From assembly GCA_900553555.1 (NCBI GenBank), contig USEG01000007.1, positions 1-15,799 of the forward strand: a stretch of 15,799 nt of DNA, read 5' to 3'. Shown here in pieces: positions 5,818-11,886 of this stretch (its first letter is position 1; every line of letters begins with the position of its first letter). The DNA comes from an uncultured Clostridia bacterium (GTDB taxonomy: Bacteria; Bacillota; Clostridia; Christensenellales; Pumilibacteraceae). The position numbers and the translations under genes were made by a program. The notes below the pieces were generated by a model. That model was given only the letters and a program-made list of their open reading frames with translations. It ran no database searches and was not told the DNA's origin.

Positions 5818-7749
5818 ATGTTTGATAAAAGCAAGTGGATCTGGTATGCATTGGCGTCGGCGGACGATACTTACGGGGAATTTCGGGCGCACTTTTACTG
5901 TCGCGGCGACGGAGAAAAAACCTTCTGCCGTATTTCCTGCGACGGCGATTACCAGCTGTACATAAACGGGATGTTTGTCGCGTCCGACCAGTACGGCGAT
6001 TACGAGCATTACAAAATTTACGACGACATCGATATATCGCGTTATGTCACGGCGGGAAATAAGCTTTTTGCCGTGCGCGTATGGCATCCGGGCATGGCGA
6101 CTCAGCGCTACATACCCGCTCAGGCGGGCGTAATTTTCGAAGTTACGACGGGCGGACAAACGGCGCTTGTCAGCGACAAAAACATCATGGCGCGGCAAAG
6201 TCCCGCATTTGCCAACGGATATTGCAAAGTCATTACGCCGCAGCTGGGACTAAGTTTTTTGTATGACGCCGAAAAAGAAGACGGCTGGATATCGGGCGAT
6301 GCGGCAGGTTTCGTACCGGCGACGGAAGTGGACAAGAAGTGCAGCTTTTCGGCACGCCCCGTCGCAAAACTCGTCTACGGCGCGACGGTTTTCGCTAAAG
6401 AAGTCAAGACGTATTCGGACAAAAATTACGTCGCCGACCTGGGAGAAGAATGTGTGGGTATGCCGCGATTACGTCTGTTTTCGTCCTGCCGGCAGAAAAT
6501 AACGGTGAGTTACGGCGAATATCTGCAAGACGGTCACGTCCGCCGTAAGGTGGGTGCGTGGCGTGATTTTTCCTTCGAATACATAGCCAAGCGCGGCGAA
6601 AACGACTTTTTCTGCCCCTTTTTAAAGATGGGCTGCCGCTATATGGAAATTACGGGCGAAAGCGCGCTTAATTTGGAAAAAGCTGGGTGTGTGCCGCATT
6701 ATTACGACGTAGACAAGGTGCCTTTTACGCTAAGCGGCGCTTTGGACGCGGCGATAGACGATATTTGCGTGCGCACGCTGCGGCTTTGCATGTCCAATCA
6801 TTATGTCGACTGTCCGTGGCGCGAACAGGACCTTTACGTTTTGGACGCGCGCAATCAGATGTTGTGCGGATATTATGTCTTTTTTAACGGTAACCGCGAA
6901 TACGCGCGGGCCAATCTGCTGCTCATGAGCAAAGACAGACGCGACGACGGATTGTTGTCGATATGTTTTCCGTGCGGCGTAAATCTCACCATACCGTCGT
7001 TTACGCTGTACTATTTTTCGGCGGTGCGCGAGTATATAGATTTTACGGGCGATAAGTCTTTGGCGGAGGACGTGTACGAAAAGCTGTGCGATATTCTAAA
7101 CGCCGTGCTTAGCAATATGTTAGATGGGCTGGTCGTGCGTTGGAGCGGAAAGCAGTACTGGAATTTTTACGAGTGGACAAATGTCATGAGCGGCAATTTA
7201 CGACAGATCGACGAGCCGCTGCCCGACGTCATGATAAACGTGCTCACGGTAATGGCGCTCGACAATTTCGAAAAAATCTGCGCCTATGCGAAAAAGCCGT
7301 ATAAATATGCAGACTTGCGTCACAATCTTGCAAATAATATTCTAAAAACTTATTATGACTGCGACAAAAAACGCTTCTTCTTTTCCGAGGACAATAGGGT
7401 GTATACCGAGCTTGCAAACGCCCTGTGCGTGCTGTGCGATATAGCGCCCCCGCAAGACGCCAAGGATATTTGCCGCGCGCTTGCGGACGGCGAAATGGAT
7501 GCGTGCACTCTCAGTATGCGTGTTTTTAAGTACGACGCGCTGCTCAAAACGGATTGCGGACAATACGCCCGTACGGTTTTGGACGAGATACGCCGCGATT
7601 ATTCCAAAATGCTGGACGCGGGCTCCACGACGGTGTGGGAAACGATGGAAGGCGCCGCTGCGTTTAGCGAGGCGGGCAGTCTGTGCCACGGATGGAGCGC
7701 GGTGCCGGCGTACTATTTCCGTCGGCTTAAAGATTATCTGCCGCAATAA
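5818..7749 (+). CDS. GH78-type alpha-L-rhamnosidase, cytoplasmic, compact form
   Basis: Hydrolyses terminal alpha-L-rhamnose from plant-derived glycans or glycosides (family role; substrate not shown here). I choose ATG 5818 (643 residues), preceded by CGGAGGG at 5808-5814, because the product then opens MFDKSKWIWY, as members of this family do; the frame stays open to an ATG at 5659, whose extra 53 residues look non-homologous. Residues about 20-150 form the beta-sandwich module (DGDYQLYINGMFVASD; LFAVRVWHPG). The six-hairpin domain follows: DCPWREQDLYVLD supplies Asp331, Glu336 and Asp343, with the same +5/+12 spacing as the Asp/Glu/Asp triad I recall for Bacillus RhaB, and TTVWE gives Glu608 as the likely general base, followed by HGWSAVPAYY. 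There is no signal peptide. Many GH78 enzymes are 900 residues or longer, so this one lacks extra domains. Confidence 0.85.
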   Translation: MFDKSKWIWYALASADDTYGEFRAHFYCRGDGEKTFCRISCDGDYQLYINGMFVASDQYGDYEHYKIYDDIDISRYVTAGNKLFAVRVWHPGMATQRYIPAQAGVIFEVTTGGQTALVSDKNIMARQSPAFANGYCKVITPQLGLSFLYDAEKEDGWISGDAAGFVPATEVDKKCSFSARPVAKLVYGATVFAKEVKTYSDKNYVADLGEECVGMPRLRLFSSCRQKITVSYGEYLQDGHVRRKVGAWRDFSFEYIAKRGENDFFCPFLKMGCRYMEITGESALNLEKAGCVPHYYDVDKVPFTLSGALDAAIDDICVRTLRLCMSNHYVDCPWREQDLYVLDARNQMLCGYYVFFNGNREYARANLLLMSKDRRDDGLLSICFPCGVNLTIPSFTLYYFSAVREYIDFTGDKSLAEDVYEKLCDILNAVLSNMLDGLVVRWSGKQYWNFYEWTNVMSGNLRQIDEPLPDVMINVLTVMALDNFEKICAYAKKPYKYADLRHNLANNILKTYYDCDKKRFFFSEDNRVYTELANALCVLCDIAPPQDAKDICRALADGEMDACTLSMRVFKYDALLKTDCGQYARTVLDEIRRDYSKMLDAGSTTVWETMEGAAAFSEAGSLCHGWSAVPAYYFRRLKDYLPQ

Positions 7750-7773
7750 AAGCGTATTTTTTCCGCCGCGATA

Positions 7774-7802
7774 TTGACACAACGGTTTGCGCGTGTTATA
7801 AT
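7774..7802 (+). promoter_or_regulatory. Perfect consensus promoter of the GH43 gene
   Basis: TTGACA (7774-7779), 17 bases, TATAAT (7797-7802), plus TG one base before the -10. AAAGGAG (7818-7824) lies 7 bases before ATG 7832. The very short gap to the GH78 stop shows that the two glycosidases are not a single forced operon. Confidence 0.92.
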
Positions 7803-7831
7803 TTTTTATCATATGGTAAAGGAGATAAAAA

Positions 7832-8707
7832 ATGATAGAAACCAAAATTACGAAAATAGGCGACCCCTTTATTTTACGCTGCGGCGACGCATATTATATG
7901 TATGCCACCGACGCTCCGGACGGCTTTAAGTGCTTTTATTCGACCAATCTCACCGATTGGCGCGACATAGGCTACTGCTACAAGGGAACGTGGGGAGAAA
8001 ATTGTTATTGGGCGCCCGAAGTCTTTGCCCACGACGGCAAATATCTGCTGCTTTTTACCGCCCGTCAAAAGCAAACGCACAGTCTGCGTATAGGTCTTGC
8101 GACGGCGGACAGGCCTGAAGGCCCCTTTGTAGACGTTCAGCCCGGACCGCTGTTCGACTTCGGCTATGCCGCAATAGACGCGACAATGCTGTTTGATGAC
8201 GACGGAAAGGTATACATGTATTATTCGCGCGATTGCAGCGAAAACGTCATAGACGGAAAACACGTCAGCGTAATATACGGCATGGAAGTGGATCCGGCGA
8301 CCTATAAGCCGGTAATGCAGCCCGTCGTAATATCCAAGCCCGATGAAGAATGGGAATTTAAGAGCGGAGACTGGCTGTGGAACGAAGGCCCCGCGGTCAT
8401 AAAGCGTAACGGCGTTTATTATCTCAATTATTCCGCAAACTTTTATGCGTCGCGCGACTATTCGATAGGCTGTTCGCAGTCTACAAGGCCGCTGGGGCCG
8501 TTTGTCAAATATCCCGAACCGGTGTTAAAGTACAAAGAAAACGTCTTTTCCGGCCCCGGACACAACCATTTCTTCACCGACCCTGCCGGCAGACTGTATA
8601 CCGTTTTTCACGTTCACACCGACTATGACCGTCCAAGCGGCGACCGCAGGGCATGCATCGCGCCCGTAGCGTTTGACGACGCGGGCAAATTGACCATTGA
8701 CGCGTAG
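7832..8707 (+). CDS. GH43 family glycosidase (arabinofuranosidase/xylosidase type), cytoplasmic
   Basis: 291 residues, a single five-bladed beta-propeller, without signal peptide. The three acidic residues of the family are in place: Asp11 in IGDPFILRCGDAYYMYAT (base), Asp116 in GYAAIDATMLFDDDG (pKa modulator) and Glu185 in WLWNEGPAVIKRNGVYYL (acid). GPGHNHFF with His244 matches the conserved central His. GH43 enzymes cleave alpha-L-arabinofuranosyl or beta-D-xylosyl ends; which is used here cannot be read from the sequence. It has no C-terminal beta-sandwich, so it is the short, single-domain kind. Next to the rhamnosidase it suggests end-stage breakdown of imported pectin side-chain or arabinoxylan-like oligosaccharides. 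No transporter or regulator of this pathway lies in the window. Confidence 0.88.
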   Translation: MIETKITKIGDPFILRCGDAYYMYATDAPDGFKCFYSTNLTDWRDIGYCYKGTWGENCYWAPEVFAHDGKYLLLFTARQKQTHSLRIGLATADRPEGPFVDVQPGPLFDFGYAAIDATMLFDDDGKVYMYYSRDCSENVIDGKHVSVIYGMEVDPATYKPVMQPVVISKPDEEWEFKSGDWLWNEGPAVIKRNGVYYLNYSANFYASRDYSIGCSQSTRPLGPFVKYPEPVLKYKENVFSGPGHNHFFTDPAGRLYTVFHVHTDYDRPSGDRRACIAPVAFDDAGKLTIDA

Positions 8708-8726
8708 GACAAATGACGTATTTGCT

Positions 8727-8760
8727 AAAACGGAGAGCCAATCGGACTCTCCGTTTTGTA
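8727..8760 (+). terminator. Rho-independent terminator of the GH43 gene
   Basis: AAAACGGAGAG (8727-8737) and CTCTCCGTTTT (8747-8757) form a perfect 11-bp stem with a 9-base loop. The A/T base of the stem provides the U tract. Confidence 0.9.
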
Positions 8761-8820
8761 TTGCCGCCGTATGCTGTTTATCATGCATATTACGCATAAC
8801 TTAAAATTAAAAATAAGTAT

Positions 8821-8849
8821 TTTAAATTTTTTATCCGGCGTGTTATAAT
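8821..8849 (+). promoter_or_regulatory. Promoter of the redox operon
   Basis: TATAAT (8844-8849) with TG one base upstream (extended -10); the -35 at 17 bases is TTTAAA (8821-8826), a moderate match. CGGAG (8859-8863) precedes ATG 8871 by 7 bases. No clear LysR box (T-N11-A dyad) was seen, though AT-rich sequence hides such sites. Confidence 0.65.
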
Positions 8850-8870
8850 ACAGAAAAACGGAGATAAAGT

Positions 8871-9407
8871 ATGGAAATTGCGATTTTGCAGGGCAGTCCC
8901 AACAAAAACGGTTCGTCCAACATGCTGGCGGACAGTTTTGCGGAAGGAGCCAAGGCGGCGGGGCACAATGTGCATATATTCGATGTCGCGCATGCGAAAA
9001 TTCATCCGTGCTCGGGCTGTATAAAGTGCGGATACGACGGGCCGCGCGTCTTTAAGGACGACGTCGAAGGCATTAAAAACGGCATTTTATCATGCGACAT
9101 GGTGGTTTTTGTGACACCACTTTATTATTTCGGAATGTCGGCTCAGTTGAAAACGTTGGTGGACCGCTTTTGCGCTTTCAACGGCCAATTGCAGCGTAAA
9201 GGCATGAAGTCCGCCATAATAGCCGCGGCGTGGAACAGCGACGAATGGACGTTCGACGCCCTTAAAAGCCATTACGATACGCTCGTGCGATATCTCAATT
9301 TGCGCGATATGGGCGCGATATGGGGAACGGGCTGCGGCACGCCTTCTTATACCGCCGCGTCAAGGTTTATGGTGGCTGCTTATCAGCTGGGCAGAAATTT
9401 GTCGTGA
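8871..9407 (+). CDS. Flavodoxin-like NAD(P)H-dependent FMN reductase
   Basis: 178 residues with a flavodoxin fold. MEIAILQGSPNKNGSSNML is strand 1 plus the FMN phosphate loop (residues 9-17); MVVFVTPLYYFGMSAQLKTLVDR (about 77-99) is the strand and loop that contact the flavin and the dimer helix. A Cys cluster C47-x2-C50-x2-C53 (PCSGCIKCG) follows strand 2. Iron-sulfur flavoproteins have a fourth Cys further on, which I do not see here, so a 4Fe-4S cluster is unlikely and the cysteines may be redox or structural. Its likely job is two-electron reduction of quinones, aromatics or another small electron acceptor in the cytoplasm. It is first in a tight operon with a CMD-type protein (25 bases downstream) and a cupin. 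Confidence 0.83.
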   Translation: MEIAILQGSPNKNGSSNMLADSFAEGAKAAGHNVHIFDVAHAKIHPCSGCIKCGYDGPRVFKDDVEGIKNGILSCDMVVFVTPLYYFGMSAQLKTLVDRFCAFNGQLQRKGMKSAIIAAAWNSDEWTFDALKSHYDTLVRYLNLRDMGAIWGTGCGTPSYTAASRFMVAAYQLGRNLS

Positions 9408-9432
9408 TAAATCAAATAGAGGAGTGATAAAT

Positions 9433-10185
9433 ATGGACAGAGTAGAGAGGTGTAAGGAAAAATTCAACCAACTGTTCTGCGCGGAACCGACGGCGGATCA
9501 GGGCAGCGACGCGGAATTCATGCGTATTTTACAGCGTTTTATTTTCGGCGAAGTGTGTTACGCCGGGCCGCTGGACAACCGTATGCGTGAGCTTGTAACG
9601 CTGACCGTGCTTACGGTCAATCAGACGCTGCCCCAGATAAAAGCGCATACCGTCGCTTGTCTTAACGCCGGCGTCACGCCTGTGGAAATACGCGAGGCCG
9701 TCTATCAGTGCGCGCCCTTTGTGGGCTTTCCCAAGACGCTTAACGCCATAGACGCGATGAATCAGGCCTTTAACGAAAAGGGAATAAGCCTTCCTTTGCC
9801 GTCGTGCGAGACAGTAAGTGAGGCCGACCGTTACAAAAAGGGTTTGCAGTTGCAGGCGCCCGTGTACGGCACGGAAATCAAAGACCGCTACACCTGGCTG
9901 CCGGGCGAATTTGCCGAGGCGGTGCCGCGGTATCTTACCGAACTGTGTTTTTCCGACTTTATGACGAGAGAAGGCATGGACGCCAAAACGCGCGAACTGC
10001 TTACCGTCGTTATGCTTGCGGCGCTGGGCGGAGCGGAAGTTCAGGTAAAATCGCACGTGGAAGGCGCGTTGAAGACGGGCAGCACAAAGGAAGAGATAGT
10101 GTGCGCACTTGTACAGGCCATGCCGTATATGGGCATTCCGCGTCTGTTTAATGCGCTCAATTGCGCAAAAGAGCTTTTAGCATAA
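9433..10185 (+). CDS. Two-domain carboxymuconolactone decarboxylase (CMD/AhpD-like) family protein
   Basis: GAGGAG (9419-9424) places the start at ATG 9433, 8 bases away; a GTG at 9424 is in frame but lies within this ribosome site. The 250 residues contain two copies of the CMD helical domain: about 30-113 (NRMRELVTLTVLT...IKAHTVACLNAGVT) and 160-248 (AKTRELLTVVMLAALGG...VKSHVEGALKTGST). The repeated 'RELxTvxxLxxlxxxxxqxKxHxxxaLxxG' pattern is diagnostic. The AhpD CxxC active site is absent; the first copy keeps only a single Cys after the His. Members act as gamma-carboxymuconolactone decarboxylases or as peroxidase/thiol-redox proteins; in Clostridia such genes commonly sit beside cupins and flavodoxin-like reductases, as here. 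The substrate is unknown. Confidence 0.85.
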   Translation: MDRVERCKEKFNQLFCAEPTADQGSDAEFMRILQRFIFGEVCYAGPLDNRMRELVTLTVLTVNQTLPQIKAHTVACLNAGVTPVEIREAVYQCAPFVGFPKTLNAIDAMNQAFNEKGISLPLPSCETVSEADRYKKGLQLQAPVYGTEIKDRYTWLPGEFAEAVPRYLTELCFSDFMTREGMDAKTRELLTVVMLAALGGAEVQVKSHVEGALKTGSTKEEIVCALVQAMPYMGIPRLFNALNCAKELLA

Positions 10186-10217
10186 ATATATTTTATAAAA
10201 TGAAGGAAATAGTTTTT

Positions 10218-10637
10218 ATGGATAAACAATTTGAAAAGCAAAATATATTCGGCTTAGGCAACGAAAATTCGGCGTACGCCCGGTATTTTATAGGCAAGTC
10301 TTATTTCAACCCATTGACGCCCGCAGGCGTGAGTCCGTTTTTTGCGAACGTCACGTTCGAACCCGGCTGCCGAAACAATTGGCACATTCACCATGCCGCA
10401 TCGGGAGGCGGACAGATACTTTTATGCGTAGCGGGAAAGGGCTGGTATCAGGAATGGGGAAAGGAGCCGTTTAGCTTAAAGCCCGGCGACGTAGTGGTCA
10501 TTCCGACGGAAGTCAAGCATTGGCACGGCGCCCAAAAAGACAGCTGGTTTTCGCACATTGCGGTGGAAGTGCCCGGCGAAAACACATCCAACGAGTGGTT
10601 GGAAGCCGTAACCGATAAGCAATACGACAACCTGTAA
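10218..10637 (+). CDS. Single-domain cupin (Cupin_2 type), metal-binding
   Basis: GAAGGA (10202-10207) before ATG 10218 sets the start (139 residues); the frame is open further upstream, but that part overlaps the end of the preceding gene. Motif 1 is NNWHIHHAASGGGQILLCVAGKG with His56, His58 and Gln66 in place of the usual Glu. Motif 2 is GDVVVIPTEVKHWHGA with His101 and His103. The 'WHxH...GQILLxxxGxGxYQExG' pattern resembles cupins fused or linked to CMD proteins and the manganese cupin hydroxynitrile lyases. The three genes likely act in one pathway on a carbonyl, lactone or peroxide-type compound. Soluble, cytoplasmic; the reaction cannot be deduced from the sequence. Confidence 0.85.
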   Translation: MDKQFEKQNIFGLGNENSAYARYFIGKSYFNPLTPAGVSPFFANVTFEPGCRNNWHIHHAASGGGQILLCVAGKGWYQEWGKEPFSLKPGDVVVIPTEVKHWHGAQKDSWFSHIAVEVPGENTSNEWLEAVTDKQYDNL

Positions 10638-10676
10638 AATTTTGCATAGCTTTTTTAAGCGTCGGAGGACAATAGC

Positions 10677-11156
10677 ATGGAATTGCGCATACTCAGATGT
10701 TTTTTGACCGTTGCAAGAGAAGAAAACATTACGCGCGCCGCCGAAACGCTGCCCATGCCCGGCAAGGAACGGTGGGGAGCGCTTGTCCCGGCAAAATGTC
10801 CTCTGGCGCAAAAGCAATATATTACCCGCGAGGACCTAGCCGGCAGGCGCGTATTTATGACCTATCGCGGCGTTACACAGGGCGTTTCCGACTGGTTTGG
10901 CGACTATTACGATAAAATGGATGTCTTTGCCGTTTACAATCTGGTCAACAACGCGGCGACGCTGGTGGACTGCGGCATGGGCGCGGCGATAACTATAGAA
11001 GGCGCCGTGGCGTTGTACAAAAATCCGAATATTGTCTTTCGGCCCTTTTATCCCGAGCTGGCCTTTTTGAGCTTTGCGTTGGCGGTAGATTTTGGGTCAA
11101 AACACATCTCCACAAACTGTTGCATCTTCTCGTCGTCGAAGGCTTTGGGGTTATAG
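10677..11156 (+). pseudogene. LysR-type regulator with an internal in-frame deletion and a lost C terminus
   Basis: GGAGG (10664-10668) precedes ATG 10677, 39 bases after the cupin, so this was the last gene of the operon. It opens MELRILRCFLTVAREENITRAAETL, the first helices of the LysR winged HTH. Immediately after (about 10752) comes LPMPGKERWGALVPAKCPLAQKQYITREDL, which belongs some 140 residues later, in the effector domain. The recognition helix (SQPTLSRQL region), linker helix and first effector lobe are missing. The effector part continues well to FRPFYPELA (about 11070), then turns into non-homologous residues (VDFGSKHISTNC...) antisense to the XRE gene. LysR proteins are about 295 residues; here 159 remain. 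It cannot bind DNA in the normal way, so the operon probably lost its local control. Confidence 0.75.
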
Positions 11157-11386
11157 TCATATAGTTTGCCCTGCGGCTTGTCCGTGCGTCCGAAAATGTA
11201 GTCGAGCGATACGTCGAAATAGTCGGCATACCATAACAGAATAGCGTTCGGCACATCGCTTTGTCCGTTTTCATAGCGGAATATCGCCGGTTGCGCTATT
11301 GTTCCAATTTCCTTTGCGATAAAAGCCTGCGATTTGCCTATGCCCTCACGCAGCTCTTTCAGCCGCTGTCTTATCATATTTACCAT
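11048..11386 (-). CDS. XRE-family HTH regulator, probably short of its C terminus
   Basis: AGAGGTG (complement of 11394-11400) lies 7 bases before the ATG at 11386. The 112-residue product has a Cro/CI-type helix-turn-helix at about 4-66: IRQRLKELREGIGKSQAFIA, then KEIGTIAQPAIFRYENGQ (recognition helix) and ADYFDVSLDYIFGRTDKPQG, the usual ending of this domain in Firmicutes. The tail KLYDYNPKAFDDEKMQQFVE, MCFDPKSTANAKLK is shared with longer relatives as I recall them, but then KASSG and a stop at 11048-11050 follow, in DNA that in the other direction codes the LysR effector domain. The C-terminal 10-20 residues are thus probably lost, though the DNA-binding part is whole. It likely represses its own promoter or a neighbour; the target is unknown. 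Confidence 0.8.
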   Translation of the reverse strand: MVNMIRQRLKELREGIGKSQAFIAKEIGTIAQPAIFRYENGQSDVPNAILLWYADYFDVSLDYIFGRTDKPQGKLYDYNPKAFDDEKMQQFVEMCFDPKSTANAKLKKASSG

Positions 11387-11407
11387 ATTGTATCACCTCT
11401 CGATTAT

Positions 11408-11436
11408 ATTATATACAATTTTATAATCAAAATCAA
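11408..11436 (-). promoter_or_regulatory. Promoter of the XRE gene
   Basis: On the minus strand TTGATT (11431-11436), 17 bases, TATAAT (11408-11413). The spacer and -10 are almost pure A/T, and TTGATT recurs directly after the -35, so an operator for the XRE protein could lie here, but no clear dyad was seen. Confidence 0.72.
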
Positions 11437-11484
11437 TACATCTATCGTATTAAAATTTTATTTTAAGTGATTATGATTTTACTC

Positions 11485-11512
11485 TTGAAAAGTTTACTTA
11501 TTCTGCTATAAT
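11485..11512 (+). promoter_or_regulatory. Promoter of structured RNA A
   Basis: TTGAAA (11485-11490), 16-base spacer ending in CTGC, TATAAT (11507-11512). The predicted start (about 11519) falls two to three bases before the first helix of element A. Confidence 0.75.
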
Positions 11513-11519
11513 AAAACTG

Positions 11520-11650
11520 CACTACAATTCAATAATACCAAATCGGGTTACAACGGCATAGGTGTACCCTTTTTTCTGATTTGGTTGGAATTGTAGCGCA
11601 AGACAATTAAGGGATATATATGCGGGCGTTCCCTTAATTGGGGGCGCTCT
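11520..11650 (+). ncRNA. Structured leader-type RNA, element A (class not recognised)
   Basis: P1: CTACAATTC (11522-11530) with GAATTGTAG (11588-11596). Asymmetric internal loop: AATAATA against TTG. P2: CCAAATC (11538-11544) with GATTTGG (11578-11584). P3: GGGTTACA (11545-11552) with TGTACCC (11563-11569, one bulged T), loop ACGGCATAGG, followed by a single-stranded TTTTTTCT. P4: CAATTAAGGGA (11604-11614) with TCCCTTAATTG (11630-11640), loop of 15 bases containing TATGCGGG. GCATA in the P3 loop is complementary to TATGC in the P4 loop (possible kissing pair). GCGCT (11644-11648) could also pair with AGCGC (11595-11599). CTTATTTTTATAG follows, which might act as a weak terminator. The same architecture recurs in element B. 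No gene follows before the next promoter. Confidence 0.65.
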
Positions 11651-11679
11651 TATTTTTATAGCAAATATCTGCGCTGCTC

Positions 11680-11708
11680 TTGCAAAATTCACCCGCATGT
11701 GATATACT
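11680..11708 (+). promoter_or_regulatory. Promoter of structured RNA B and the 1246-residue lipoprotein
   Basis: TTGCAA (11680-11685), 17-base spacer, TATACT (11703-11708) with TG upstream (TGTGATATACT). The predicted start near 11714 coincides with the first base of element B's helix P1. Confidence 0.68.
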
Positions 11709-11713
11709 GTAAC

Positions 11714-11886
11714 TGTCACACATCTTAATATTCAAAACATACGGTACAATAAGGCATTTCGTATCTCTATTTTCCGTATGTTTTGGAAGATGTGTGACAA
11801 CAATCAGAGATACTTTATGCAGGGAGTGTCTTCGGTTGAAGGCACGCCTTTGTTGTTGCCCTAGCAAAAATTTTTGGAGGAGTTCT
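11714..11886 (+). ncRNA. Structured 5' leader, element B, upstream of the large LRR lipoprotein
   Basis: P1: TGTCACACATCTT (11714-11726) with AAGATGTGTGACA (11787-11799), 13 bp. Internal loop: AATATT against G. P2: CAAAACATAC (11733-11742) with GTATGTTTTG (11776-11785). P3: GGTAC (11743-11747) with GTATC (11761-11765), loop AATAAGGCATTTC, then TCTATTTTCC. P4: GAGATAC (11807-11813) with GTGTCTT (11826-11832), loop TTTATGCAGGGA. Helix sequences differ from element A but positions, internal-loop A/T run, GGCAT loop and TATGCnGGG loop are shared. GTGTCTTC (11826-11833) can instead pair with GAAGGCAC (11838-11845), excluding P4. The leader ends with GGAGGAG (11876-11882) before ATG 11887. It looks like a cis-regulatory RNA; ligand and class are unknown. 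Confidence 0.62.

Noticed and set aside
7342..7845. 167-residue minus-strand ORF antisense to the GH78 end
   Set aside because: It is a shadow of a well-supported gene, carries no family motif and has no plausible start signals.
9529..10056. 175-residue minus-strand ORF antisense to the CMD gene
   Set aside because: Shadow frame of a diagnostic two-domain gene; composition is Arg/Gly/His-rich without motifs.
11522..11799. Elements A and B as integron attC sites or insertion-sequence ends
   Set aside because: No GTTRRRY/RYYYAAC boxes, no recombinase or transposase nearby, and both begin exactly at predicted transcription starts, which fits RNA better than a DNA recombination site.
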